Source: a virus
DNA length: 64,000 nucleotides
Strand: one strand, 5' to 3'
IMG/VR virus record: IMGVR_UViG_3300021375_000007
Span: 1-64,000 of that record
Shown: positions 36,452 to 44,112 of the stretch, piece after piece
How positions within the stretch are numbered: the first letter of the stretch is position 1
Layout of the letters: each line of letters starts with the position of its first letter
Notes under the pieces: model-generated
Told to the model about the DNA's origin: nothing
Databases searched by the model: none
Seen by the model: the letters and a program-made list of their open reading frames with translations, nothing else
Position numbers and translations under genes: made by a program

Positions 36452-36712
36452 TTATCTAGTATGACGAAATCTTTTTTTACAATTTGAAAGATGTGGATTT
36501 CTAGCACATATTGATTTTATTACTTGCTTAACATTTTGGCTTTGTTTAGCGTAATCTATTAAAGCAGCTTTTAATTCTGGATCTGCCTCTGCTTCTTTAT
36601 ATATCTTGCTAAATGTACGTTTTAATTTAGGAGCAAACATTAATCCAAGAAATGAACCTAATATAGATTCATTGATTTGCTTACCATAATGTTCTAATGG
36701 ATCTTTTGCCAT
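36452..36712 (-). CDS. Small basic protein beside tape measure gene
   Basis: An 86-residue protein. It begins MAKDPLEHYGKQINESILGS, has a hydrophobic segment FLGLMFAPKL near residues 21-30, helical AEADPELKAALIDYAKQ, and a basic Cys-containing tail (SICARNPHLSNCKKRFRHTR). The Cys pair could form a disulfide or bind metal. It lies between the gp51-like frame and the tape measure gene, where small tail chaperones or connectors are found. It has its own late-type element and an AAGGG site. Confidence 0.5.
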   Translation of the reverse strand: MAKDPLEHYGKQINESILGSFLGLMFAPKLKRTFSKIYKEAEADPELKAALIDYAKQSQNVKQVIKSICARNPHLSNCKKRFRHTR

Positions 36713-36726
36713 AATAGTACCCTTCT

Positions 36727-36739
36727 TTGTTATAAATAT
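36727..36739 (-). promoter_or_regulatory. Late-type element before 36452-36712 gene
   Basis: Minus strand ATATTTATAACAA, followed by AGAAGGG and the start codon. Confidence 0.45.
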
Positions 36740-36751
36740 AAGGATAGCGAA

Positions 36752-36967
36752 TTATCGTCGTCTAGATGACGCTGCTTTGGCCTTTTTAGTGGCTTCTTCT
36801 TCGGCCTTTGATTTTTCTTTGTGCACATTGTCTACACTTCTAATATAAAATGTACGTAACCAGATCGGCATATCATATACATCAGACCAGGTGAATCCAC
36901 CCTTACCCCAATATATAAGATCAAATATTTGTTTATGAAGTGTAAGTCGGTAGCTAGGCGTCAGGCC
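36752..36967 (-). CDS. gp51-like tail assembly/hub chaperone reading frame without its own ATG
   Basis: A 71-codon frame that begins inside the end of the gp26-like gene. It reads LTPSYRLTLHKQIFDLIYWG, then GGFTWSDVYDMPIWLRTFYI, then a charged helical tail ending SSRRR. The FDLIYWG...F...DVY.MP..LR.FY pattern matches gp51-type and tail-assembly-chaperone C-terminal parts of T4-like marine phages. The only in-frame ATG lies at codon 33, after the conserved part. It is therefore probably made by ribosomal frameshift from the gp26-like gene, or less likely from a CTG near 36964. Confidence 0.7.
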   Translation of the reverse strand, partial: GLTPSYRLTLHKQIFDLIYWGKGGFTWSDVYDMPIWLRTFYIRSVDNVHKEKSKAEEEATKKAKAASSRRR

Positions 36968-37796
36968 AAAAAAAGTTGACTCCTATCGGTAAGCCTAAAG
37001 TAAATGGATCTCCAGTCTCTTCATCAATGAATTCAATATCCATATCAACGTCAGGCTGAACTGTTTTCATATGTGCTCTTAAGGCTCTGGAATCAATTGC
37101 ATATAATTCATCACGAACAAATTTACGAACTTTTTCTTTATCCTCATCTCCATCTATAGACGTAATTGAATGTGCCAATCTAGTTGTTAATTGTGGATCG
37201 GCACCTCCAGTCTTTCTTTGAAGCTTTTTAAGACCTTTCAATTCTTTTTCAATCATATCATTGTCTCTATGCGATAGCATTTTAAACGTTATAGTTCGTT
37301 TACTGGTCGGTAGCTGGAATGAGAATTCATTTACCCCAGCCTCTATCGAACCTTCGTCAAATGGACGATCATCAATGCTAGTGAGGTCTATTGTTTCTTG
37401 TTGTTTCTTACCGGAAGGAGTAGTAACCTCTGTTACATAATCTTTACCATATCCTAAGATACGTGCAGCAATCATAATTGCATTTTTATCACCTACCAGT
37501 AAATCATTGTAATTGATTCTTTGGCCTTCACCATTTCCTACAATAAGAGATTGAAATAATTTGTCTAATACAACTCCTTGCTGAATATATGATTGAGTAG
37601 TAAGAATATCTTCTTCTTTAGCCGTCATATATTTCATTTCCACTTTACCTGATGCCAATGGATTGTCTTTTGGATATAGTAATCCTTTAGATGGCAATGT
37701 TACAATCTCCGTTGGAAATTTAGGTGGTTGTGCTGCTTCTGGGGTTGGATTGGCTGGTGTTCCTGCCGACCTATGGTTGGGTAATTCGTTGCTCAT
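36954..37796 (-). CDS. gp26: gp26-like baseplate hub / tail assembly protein
   Basis: A 280-residue protein of the T4_baseplate (gp26) type. After a Pro-rich N-terminus it has EIVTLPSKGLLYPKDNPLAS, then VEMKYMTAKEEDILTTQSYI, the conserved opening of this family, followed by ILGYGKDYVTEVTTPSGKK. It ends PIGVNFFWPDA with a run of seven T in the last codons. The start has AAGGAG at a good distance. It would act in hub assembly or chaperone the tape measure protein together with the frameshifted gp51-like tail. Confidence 0.75.
   Translation of the reverse strand: MSNELPNHRSAGTPANPTPEAAQPPKFPTEIVTLPSKGLLYPKDNPLASGKVEMKYMTAKEEDILTTQSYIQQGVVLDKLFQSLIVGNGEGQRINYNDLLVGDKNAIMIAARILGYGKDYVTEVTTPSGKKQQETIDLTSIDDRPFDEGSIEAGVNEFSFQLPTSKRTITFKMLSHRDNDMIEKELKGLKKLQRKTGGADPQLTTRLAHSITSIDGDEDKEKVRKFVRDELYAIDSRALRAHMKTVQPDVDMDIEFIDEETGDPFTLGLPIGVNFFWPDA
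36965..36976 (-). other. Candidate programmed +1/-2 ribosomal frameshift site
   Basis: Minus strand AAC TTT TTT TGG. A +1 or -2 slip on the seven-T run switches from the gp26-like frame (FFWPDA, stop) to the gp51-like frame (GLTPSYR...). A -1 slip would meet a stop after two codons. Phage Mu tail genes use a -2 shift, so there is a precedent. Confidence 0.6.
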
Positions 37797-37812
37797 TAAT
37801 ACTCCTTATAAC

Positions 37813-37826
37813 TTTTATATAAATAT
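37813..37826 (-). promoter_or_regulatory. Late-type element before the gp26-like gene
   Basis: Minus strand ATATTTATATAAAA, then GTTATAAGGAG and the start codon. Confidence 0.5.
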
Positions 37827-37833
37827 GCAGAAC

Positions 37834-37863
37834 AGTAAAAACCTCCATATAAATATGAAGGCC
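37834..37863 (-). terminator. Terminator after the tail tube gene
   Basis: Minus strand CCTTCATA, TTTA loop, TATGGAGG, then TTTTTACTGTTC. One G-T pair occurs in the 8-bp stem. The TTTTTACTGTTC tail is repeated at the terminator near 52228. Confidence 0.65.
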
Positions 37864-37888
37864 TTTACTTTAAATATATGTTTACAGA

Positions 37889-38377
37889 TTAGAACTGCAA
37901 TATTGCATAATCATATTTCAATGTAAGCTCGATTTGAACCGGGTCTTCTGTACTCCAATCCATATCACCAAAGGTGGCAGAAGAAATAAAAGCACCTTTC
38001 AATGTCCATTCCTCAACTTTATCACCAACTGGTCCTAAAGCATTGAAAGTGATATCTTTTTTGTAGAAGTCAGAATAACCATCTCTACCTGTTACAGATT
38101 CGTGATGCAATCGTACCCATTCCATTACTGCCTGAGCACCGGATGGTACTACTGGATCATATAATGTAATGCTAACATCTTGCCAACGACTCTTCCCTTT
38201 GATCTTTCTTTCAATGTTGATGTGATCTAATACAATCTCACCTTGATCGATTGATGGTCTAGATGCAGCTTTAATAAGATATGATGGAATCCCATCTACA
38301 TACATAATAAACCTGTTACTTACTTTTGGTTCATATGCGGTAAAAAATATCTCGGTTGGATCTAATAATTGTGCCAT
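37889..38377 (-). CDS. gp19: Tail tube protein (gp19-like)
   Basis: 162 residues, equal in length to T4 gp19 (163). It has FFTAYEPKVSNRFIMYVDGI, SYLIKAASRP, the WQDVSITLYDPVVPSGAQAV strand pair, and ends DPVQIELTLKYDYAILQF. These match the T4_gp19 tube family. It polymerises into the inner tube around the tape measure protein. It follows the sheath gene as in T4. GAGGA precedes the start, and a terminator lies directly downstream, as expected for a highly expressed protein. Confidence 0.93.
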   Translation of the reverse strand: MAQLLDPTEIFFTAYEPKVSNRFIMYVDGIPSYLIKAASRPSIDQGEIVLDHINIERKIKGKSRWQDVSITLYDPVVPSGAQAVMEWVRLHHESVTGRDGYSDFYKKDITFNALGPVGDKVEEWTLKGAFISSATFGDMDWSTEDPVQIELTLKYDYAILQF

Positions 38378-38390
38378 TTATGTTTCCTCT

Positions 38391-38403
38391 TTTATATAAA
38401 TAT
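38391..38403 (-). promoter_or_regulatory. Late-type element before tail tube gene
   Basis: Minus strand ATATTTATATAAA, then AGAGGAAACATAA and the start codon. Confidence 0.5.
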
Positions 38404-38418
38404 CTACTTTCCTAATTT

Positions 38419-40197
38419 TTACTCTGGAAAAGCAGCTCCCGTTGGTAAAACATTGAAATCAATAATAATGAATTCTGCTGTCTTGGCTGGTTGCAAGAAT
38501 ATCTGTCCTACTAATTGATTTCTATCAACTACGTCTGGGGTATTATTTGTTTCATCCATTACTACCTTGAATGCATATAAACCTTGACGTTGCTGGATAT
38601 CTTCAAAATAAGGATTGACAATAGAAAGGAATCTGTTTCTAGTTGCGGTCGTATTTTGCTCGAATACCAAGAACTTACTAGATGATGCAACAAATTTCTT
38701 AGATGCGATAAGTAATCTTCGTACATTAATTCTATCCAATGCAGATGATTTTTTCTGTAATGTCTTTTGTCCAAATACTACAACTCCACTGTTAGGAAAA
38801 GTTGCAATAGGATTAACATTACTTTCATAAAGATCATCTCGGTTGGTTTGAGTTAATTTTCTCTCAGCTCGAATCACTGTTTCCAATCCACCTCTGTTAA
38901 GACCTGCTGGTGCAAACCAAGGAGCAGCTACCATATCATTAAATGCATATACTCCTGGAATCAATGTGGTGGCTGGTACCCAAATATTCTGACCTAAATC
39001 ATTATCTGCGATTTGCAACCATGGCCAATACATTGCATTATAGCTTGAATCTTCTGCTTCTGCTTGTGCTTGTGCTGCTGATAATCCTGACCCGTATAAT
39101 ATTGGATCTGATATCATAAAACAATCACCTCTACCTTCTACCATGCTTTCTGCCGTAGATAATATAGCACCGTGATTGGCTGCGCTATTAAGTAATCCTG
39201 GGAATGATATCAAATTAATATCATATTCATCTTGGTTACTTAATAAATTAATAGCATCTGTATAAGCTGTTTTACCTTCATCAGTAACACTTAGATTAAA
39301 TCCTTGCGTATTGGTATTGGTAATGCCATTATAAAATTGCTGTGGATGCTGAACGTTTCCATCTGACCCATTAGCAAATGTTCCTGATACTGCTTGTGGT
39401 AATGAAGCGGAAGCAGCACCTACTCTAACATTTCCATTTGAATCTAAATAATTAAGAGTGGTTTTAAGTACCTCGGCTCTTACATATTTAGACCTTACTG
39501 GGAATGAACCTGATAATTGCAAGAATGGTGAAGTGCCACCGGAATCTCTCATTGTAAATACCTGATCACCAATTCTCCGTGCAATATAATTAGGTGAATT
39601 TGGATCTAATGTAAGATTGTTATATTGTTCAACAATGGTTTTTCTTCTTGAAGTATCATCGCCTCTTCTAATATATAAACTAAATGTACCTAAATTATTA
39701 TTAACATTTGCTACTTCCCATCGTAGGTTATCAACAGAACCGGAAACAAGCATGCTATTTGTTGTTTCATCTGCCGCTATTCCCTCTCCTTCTGACGATG
39801 CTACAGCTTGACCACTATTCATAATAGCGCCATCGGCTAATGTATATAATCTAAATGAATTACCGGCTCCGGATGATGTTACAAAAGAATCAGCAGGAGC
39901 ATACGCACCAGCCATAATTCTTGTCACGGTTAATGTATCAGCATATTTTAAATAGTTTTGTGCTGATATAGATGTTAAATATTTATACGACTTTTCATCT
40001 GCACCAGAACCACTAATGAATACATCTCCAAATATTTGTCTGTATTCATCATACCCAGATACAATTGTTGGTACCATTGCTGGACCTTTTACGGTTGGTC
40101 CTACAACTGCGGCACCAATTGCACCTATTGCGGCTGGTAAAAATGATTGGTCAACTTCCCTGGTAAACACACCAGGACTTACAATTCTTTCGGCCAT
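38419..40197 (-). CDS. gp18: Tail sheath protein (gp18-like)
   Basis: 592 residues (T4 gp18 has 659). It opens MAERIVSPGVFTREVDQSF, the typical sheath start, then AAVVGPTVKGPAMVPTIVSG and the YLKYADTLTVTRIM strand. The C-terminal domain has NSGVVVFGQKTLQ and INVRRLLIASKKFVA, followed by FEDIQQRQGLYAFKVVMDE, the conserved contraction core of T4-like sheaths. AAGGG lies before the start. It forms the contractile outer layer. Confidence 0.95.
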   Translation of the reverse strand: MAERIVSPGVFTREVDQSFLPAAIGAIGAAVVGPTVKGPAMVPTIVSGYDEYRQIFGDVFISGSGADEKSYKYLTSISAQNYLKYADTLTVTRIMAGAYAPADSFVTSSGAGNSFRLYTLADGAIMNSGQAVASSEGEGIAADETTNSMLVSGSVDNLRWEVANVNNNLGTFSLYIRRGDDTSRRKTIVEQYNNLTLDPNSPNYIARRIGDQVFTMRDSGGTSPFLQLSGSFPVRSKYVRAEVLKTTLNYLDSNGNVRVGAASASLPQAVSGTFANGSDGNVQHPQQFYNGITNTNTQGFNLSVTDEGKTAYTDAINLLSNQDEYDINLISFPGLLNSAANHGAILSTAESMVEGRGDCFMISDPILYGSGLSAAQAQAEAEDSSYNAMYWPWLQIADNDLGQNIWVPATTLIPGVYAFNDMVAAPWFAPAGLNRGGLETVIRAERKLTQTNRDDLYESNVNPIATFPNSGVVVFGQKTLQKKSSALDRINVRRLLIASKKFVASSSKFLVFEQNTTATRNRFLSIVNPYFEDIQQRQGLYAFKVVMDETNNTPDVVDRNQLVGQIFLQPAKTAEFIIIDFNVLPTGAAFPE

Positions 40198-40218
40198 TGA
40201 TTATCCCTTTTATTAAGT

Positions 40219-40232
40219 TTTTATATAAATAT
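40219..40232 (-). promoter_or_regulatory. Late-type element before sheath gene
   Basis: Minus strand ATATTTATATAAAA, then ACTTAATAAAAGGG and the start codon. Confidence 0.5.
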
Positions 40233-40253
40233 GATATTAATCAGCCAAACAAT

Positions 40254-40523
40254 CTATTCGGTAGGTATAAATTCACCTTTCTCGAGATCAACCGATCCAT
40301 CGCCATATTTTTCATTTAATGCTTTAGCTGCAGCTTGCTCTTCTTTTTGTAACGTACCAAAATCGGCATTCAATTTGGTTTTAGCATTATCCAGTGATTC
40401 TAAATATTGATGCGTTAATAGCATTTCTATTTCTAACTGCCCAAATTCATATACTTTTGAATCGCTGCGTTCTTTTAGATTTTTTAAATTATCTAGTTCT
40501 TCTTGTGTTAACTTTGTTGCCAT
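40254..40523 (-). CDS. Small coiled-coil protein upstream of sheath gene
   Basis: 89 residues. A single long helix pattern, TQEELDNLKNLKERSDSKVYEF, is followed by LEIEMLLTHQYLESLDNAKT and FGTLQKEEQAAAKALNEKYG. It is acidic at the end (DLEKGEFIPTE). Small coiled-coil proteins of this type are common in marine T4-like structural clusters and may be assembly factors or small virion proteins. The start has AAAAGG. Function is unknown. Confidence 0.6.
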   Translation of the reverse strand: MATKLTQEELDNLKNLKERSDSKVYEFGQLEIEMLLTHQYLESLDNAKTKLNADFGTLQKEEQAAAKALNEKYGDGSVDLEKGEFIPTE

Positions 40524-40532
40524 AATATAACC

Positions 40533-40546
40533 TTTTAAATAAATAT
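40533..40546 (-). promoter_or_regulatory. Late-type element before small coiled-coil gene
   Basis: Minus strand ATATTTATTTAAAA, then GGTTATATT and the start codon. Confidence 0.45.
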
Positions 40547-40550
40547 TGCG

Positions 40551-41399
40551 CTATTGATCAAACCGTCGATAAAACGGTAGGAAATTACCATTGGTACCTA
40601 TATCATCTCCATACCCATCAGGCGGCGCTGTAAATTGAGTTTCTGCTAATTTAATCTGCTTGATACCGTATTGCTTTTGCACATTTGATTTATATAATTC
40701 TGTTTCTGGAAAAATAGTGCCTTTCATTGTTACTGGTAATGTAGCTCTTACGGTTCTATCTTCTCCAGTATCATTAGATAATTCATTTGCCACATCTTGT
40801 ACTATACAAGGAAATTTCCAGGTCGTGCCCCATGCAAATCCTCCTAATGGTATTATCTGCTCTAATACTTGATTCATTTGCTCTTGCAACGACGTCCATA
40901 TAAATACATCATAAGATATATCAACAAACTCAGGTATTAGCGTTACATAATATTCTTTGTTAGGCTTTGAATTTGATGTTGCAGAGAATCTATCATATCG
41001 ATGTCTGTTCGTATACTTGCTTTCTAATACTAAATTGTTACCAGCTGGATTTCTATTAACATCTAGCTTTTTCATCGAATCACGCTCGACAATAGAATTA
41101 CGACGGATCATAATAAGAGGGGTCATTGTTTTACCTTTAGCATCTCTCATATATCCATGTGCCTGAACTTGGCTCCATTTTTCTCCATTGGCATACATGA
41201 CTGGTATATCAATAACAGCATCATTTTCTATTATCTTAGGTTTAGCAACATCTCTAAGATAAGTTAATATTGCAAAGTCATGGTCGTATATTGTACATGC
41301 TTGCGTTTTAATTGTATCATCATCTCGCCGGACTTGTTCAGCTCGGTTTGATTTTGGATTATTAGTAAATGATGAATCTGTTCTGTCTAGTTCAGCCAT
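40551..41399 (-). CDS. gp15: Tail completion/sheath terminator (gp15-like)
   Basis: 282 residues (T4 gp15 has 272). The pattern fits gp15: DFAILTYLRDVAKPKIIEND, IDIPVMYANGEKWSQVQAHG, PEFVDISYDVFIWTSLQEQM, NQVLEQIIPLGGFAWGT, then WKFPCIVQDVANEL. In T4, gp15 caps the tail and binds the neck. It lies between the neck gene (gp14-like) and sheath genes, overlapping the gp14-like end by one base. I judge this by eye from T4 and cyanophage proteins. Confidence 0.7.
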   Translation of the reverse strand: MAELDRTDSSFTNNPKSNRAEQVRRDDDTIKTQACTIYDHDFAILTYLRDVAKPKIIENDAVIDIPVMYANGEKWSQVQAHGYMRDAKGKTMTPLIMIRRNSIVERDSMKKLDVNRNPAGNNLVLESKYTNRHRYDRFSATSNSKPNKEYYVTLIPEFVDISYDVFIWTSLQEQMNQVLEQIIPLGGFAWGTTWKFPCIVQDVANELSNDTGEDRTVRATLPVTMKGTIFPETELYKSNVQKQYGIKQIKLAETQFTAPPDGYGDDIGTNGNFLPFYRRFDQ

Positions 41400-41950
41400 T
41401 AGTTATATATCCCTCTATCTGTTGGTGAAATATAAGGCGGTTTATTTATACCGGACCTAACTTCTTCAATATTAATGTTATTACGTTTAGTAACATGAGC
41501 TTCTGCTATTATAGCAACACTATATCCAAATTCCTCATCCAATTCACCAGAAGTATTGCCTAACAATGTTGATGGATTTCTACCAGCCCAATACTGCGAC
41601 GATCCTACATTATCTATTTCATAATATTCATTATCCCATTCGATAACATCACCTTCTTCAACATGAATATTTTTATCTTTTAAATCATCACGTAAAAATG
41701 CAAATATACCAGTACGATTAAATTCTAAACCAAAATCATCTGAGGTAGCTGTTTTTTCATCCTTCTGAACTATTGTTGTAATTCTTGTAGGTTTATAATA
41801 TGTACGACGTTCTGATTCGCCGTATATATTTTCATTTGTACTATCTAATACCAATTTATAATGCAATACCTCAGTATCAATATACCGTAATAATTCACGG
41901 CTCATTGATCTAATTAACGATGCATCTCTACCTGATCCAAATAATGCCAT
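41399..41950 (-). CDS. gp14: Neck protein (gp14-like)
   Basis: 183 residues. The start, LFGSGRDASLIRSMSRELLR, is followed by LVLDSTNENIYGESERRTYY and FGLEFNRTGIFAFLRDDLKD, then VEEGDVIEWDNEYYEIDNVG. These resemble the middle of T4-type gp14 neck proteins, which attach head to tail. It is shorter than T4 gp14 (256). Neighbours on both sides (gp13-like, gp15-like) agree. AGGG precedes the start. Confidence 0.65.
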   Translation of the reverse strand: MALFGSGRDASLIRSMSRELLRYIDTEVLHYKLVLDSTNENIYGESERRTYYKPTRITTIVQKDEKTATSDDFGLEFNRTGIFAFLRDDLKDKNIHVEEGDVIEWDNEYYEIDNVGSSQYWAGRNPSTLLGNTSGELDEEFGYSVAIIAEAHVTKRNNINIEEVRSGINKPPYISPTDRGIYN

Positions 41951-41953
41951 ATG

Positions 41954-43120
41954 TTACCCTACATATATTCCTAACGGAATTTTATTCATTTGTTGTAACA
42001 TCGCATCCGATTCGGCTTGCTTTCTTTCTAATTGTGCTTGACGTGATAATGAATCTAACGTTTCTTTTAATTCAGTAATCAATTCTTCTTTTTTAGTAAC
42101 AGCGTTAGATATTAAATCAGATCCATTCAATGTGATTTCTGAATTAGGTATCGGTAACGAGCTATACTTGCTTCGAACTAACCCTAATAATTCTTTTGCT
42201 AATTCCAGAGTATATCTACGTATCCAATTTCGGCCTACTTCATTAATAAGATCATAATCCATTCTACCATATGGTATTGTACTATAATCACTTATCAAAG
42301 ACCCGCTTTCTGCATTATACTTTAAAGGATTACCTTTTTCGGAGGTAAGCATATAATTGAAATATACTGTTTCATCTCCAGATGGTATTGGAAACAATCT
42401 TATTTGCTTGTTATTGATATCAAAGCCATATGCTGATTTTCGTATTTGGTCATTGAATTCAATTGCCTGGATTCTTAATACATCTGCATACATCGGCATC
42501 ATCATAAATGATACTCCTGGCGAATAACCACCCCATCCAAATGAATCCATCATTTGCTGACTACCAGCTCCGGTACCTACGAAAGGATCGAAGAATCTAG
42601 TAATGGCTGGTGGTGCCTCATGGAATACTCTTCTTATTTCAAATGAATCTGTATCCGGGGATCCTTGTTCAAATGTTACTGATGAGGTACTTGTTAAATC
42701 ATATACCTGTACTCCATTCTTAACTGCAATGGATGCTGTATAAACATTTACGTTTCCTATAGCACCAGCCTCGGTACCATAATCTTGTGCCAATTCTATA
42801 ATACCTTGAAGATTGGCAGAAACTGCTTTTTGTGTTAATTGCATGGAAGCTGTTGCAGCATATAAATTAAGAAAGTTATCTCTTATATTATATGTATTAA
42901 CATGGCCACCATATTCATTTACAGCTTCTTCAAAACAAGAATAAAACGAGCCAGATGGTAATTCTACATCATTGACCGGATATCCTAATTTTTGAGCACA
43001 CCATTTAACAACATTATCTATATCAGATGCAAAATCAGGTTGAGCATCATAAAAGCCTAACGGCGTTTGGCCAGCGGCAAATGTAGATGAACCATCCCAT
43101 ACGGGTATATTAACAGCCAT
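41954..43120 (-). CDS. gp13: Neck protein (gp13-like)
   Basis: 388 residues. The N-terminal part has NVVKWCAQKLGYPVNDVELP and CFEEAVNEYGGHVNTYNIRD. The C-terminal part has INEVGRNWIRRYTLELAKEL, GLVRSKYSSLPIPNSEITLN and a final coiled-coil helix LDSLSRQAQLERKQAESDAM. These match gp13-type head-completion proteins of marine T4-like phages and exceed T4 gp13 (309) in length. AAAAAGG is before the start. It joins the portal vertex to the tail. Confidence 0.7.
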   Translation of the reverse strand: MAVNIPVWDGSSTFAAGQTPLGFYDAQPDFASDIDNVVKWCAQKLGYPVNDVELPSGSFYSCFEEAVNEYGGHVNTYNIRDNFLNLYAATASMQLTQKAVSANLQGIIELAQDYGTEAGAIGNVNVYTASIAVKNGVQVYDLTSTSSVTFEQGSPDTDSFEIRRVFHEAPPAITRFFDPFVGTGAGSQQMMDSFGWGGYSPGVSFMMMPMYADVLRIQAIEFNDQIRKSAYGFDINNKQIRLFPIPSGDETVYFNYMLTSEKGNPLKYNAESGSLISDYSTIPYGRMDYDLINEVGRNWIRRYTLELAKELLGLVRSKYSSLPIPNSEITLNGSDLISNAVTKKEELITELKETLDSLSRQAQLERKQAESDAMLQQMNKIPLGIYVG

Positions 43121-43129
43121 GAATTACCT

Positions 43130-43143
43130 TTTTATATAAATAT
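43130..43143 (-). promoter_or_regulatory. Late-type element before gp13-like gene
   Basis: Minus strand ATATTTATATAAAA, then AGGTAATTC and the start codon. Confidence 0.5.
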
Positions 43144-43183
43144 CGAAGGCTACAAGAAAGGATGTGTTATAGTTTAAATGACA

Positions 43184-43756
43184 TTATCTTACCAAACTTA
43201 CTTTACCTACTATTTCTTTATAGTAGTTTTGATAATCTTGATAGCGTATTTTATAAGTATATACAGCTTGTGGGCATAAACGTCCTCGAACTTTTCCATT
43301 CCATCCACCATTAATATTACGAGTAAAATATAATTGTTGCCCCCACCGATTATAGATAGCCATTTCGTAATATTTGATGTTAGTTGCCTTTGCAGTAAAT
43401 ATATCATTATAACCATCATTGTTAGGTGTAAATGAATTAGGAACATAAATAGTGGTAGTATTACATGGCAATGTTTCCATTATCAAATTAACGCTACTTC
43501 CACAATTCAGATCGTTTGTCACCGTAACAGTCAGCTGACCGGTACCTGGTACATCATTCCAATCTACTAGTACATTACCATTATTGTAGTTAACTATTGT
43601 ACCATTGGTAACTTGGTAATTGTATTGATATTGTGAATTGTATGGCACTGTATATTGTACTGGCCTAATGCCATTATAGCATAAAGGTATACGATGGTAG
43701 TATTGTGCTTGTAACGTATTGCAAGCTAGTAATAAGATAATTAAATACTTAATCAT
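43184..43756 (-). CDS. Secreted protein with T9SS type-B (CHU_C) C-terminal sorting domain
   Basis: 190 residues. The signal peptide MIKYLIILLLACNTLQA is cleaved before QYYH. A beta-rich middle includes NGNVLVDWNDVPGTGQLTV. The last 85 residues form a complete gliding-motility-associated C-terminal domain: YVPNSFTPNNDGYNDIF, EMAIYNRWGQQLYF, WNGKVRG, CPQAVYTYKIRYQD and a final KEIVGKVSLVR. In Bacteroidota this domain sends proteins through the type IX secretion system to the cell surface. A phage gene with it is unusual. It overlaps the gene before it by eight bases. Confidence 0.88.
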   Translation of the reverse strand: MIKYLIILLLACNTLQAQYYHRIPLCYNGIRPVQYTVPYNSQYQYNYQVTNGTIVNYNNGNVLVDWNDVPGTGQLTVTVTNDLNCGSSVNLIMETLPCNTTTIYVPNSFTPNNDGYNDIFTAKATNIKYYEMAIYNRWGQQLYFTRNINGGWNGKVRGRLCPQAVYTYKIRYQDYQNYYKEIVGKVSLVR

Positions 43757-44090
43757 GCGTTATAGCCCCTGTTACCGGTGTCGCATTAACCGTAACATCG
43801 CATAATACTATATTACCTACACATCCATTAATATCAGTTTCAATTACTTCAACTGCATAATTGCCTGGTATTGTAGCAGACCAATCAACTTGTATCGTAT
43901 TTGTGCCTTGCCCGGCTGCTATATTACCACCTGTAATATTCCATGCGTAAGTTGAGCCTGGCGTGGCAGGTACTGAATAGGCTGTTAAATTAGCATCTGA
44001 TTCACATATGAAATCTGGACATGGTAGATTTTGAGAATAACCTGCTAGCGTCGCTAGACTTAAAAATAATATAACTGCAATCTTTTTCAT
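43749..44090 (-). CDS. Secreted Ig/PKD-like protein
   Basis: 113 residues from the ATG at 44088-44090, preceded by AAAAGGATAC. A longer frame would cross the late-type element. The signal peptide is MKKIAVILFLSLATLAGYS, cleaved before QNLP. The body is one Ig/PKD-like fold: LTAYSVPATPGSTYAWNITG, then NTIQVDWSATIPGNYAVEVI, with two Cys pairs. It ends ATPVTGAITHD, much like the gene upstream (PVLTGAITHN). It is a member of a three-gene secreted set with the sorting-domain protein. Confidence 0.75.
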   Translation of the reverse strand: MKKIAVILFLSLATLAGYSQNLPCPDFICESDANLTAYSVPATPGSTYAWNITGGNIAAGQGTNTIQVDWSATIPGNYAVEVIETDINGCVGNIVLCDVTVNATPVTGAITHD

Positions 44091-44098
44091 TTGTATCC

Positions 44099-44112
44099 TT
44101 TTATATAAATAT
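44099..44112 (-). promoter_or_regulatory. Late-type element inside the secreted-protein set
   Basis: Minus strand ATATTTATATAAAA, then GGATACAA and the start codon at 44090. Confidence 0.5.

Noticed and set aside
43210-43446. Second minus-strand frame inside the CHU_C gene
   Set aside because: It is a shadow frame; the overlapping frame encodes a complete known domain and signal peptide.
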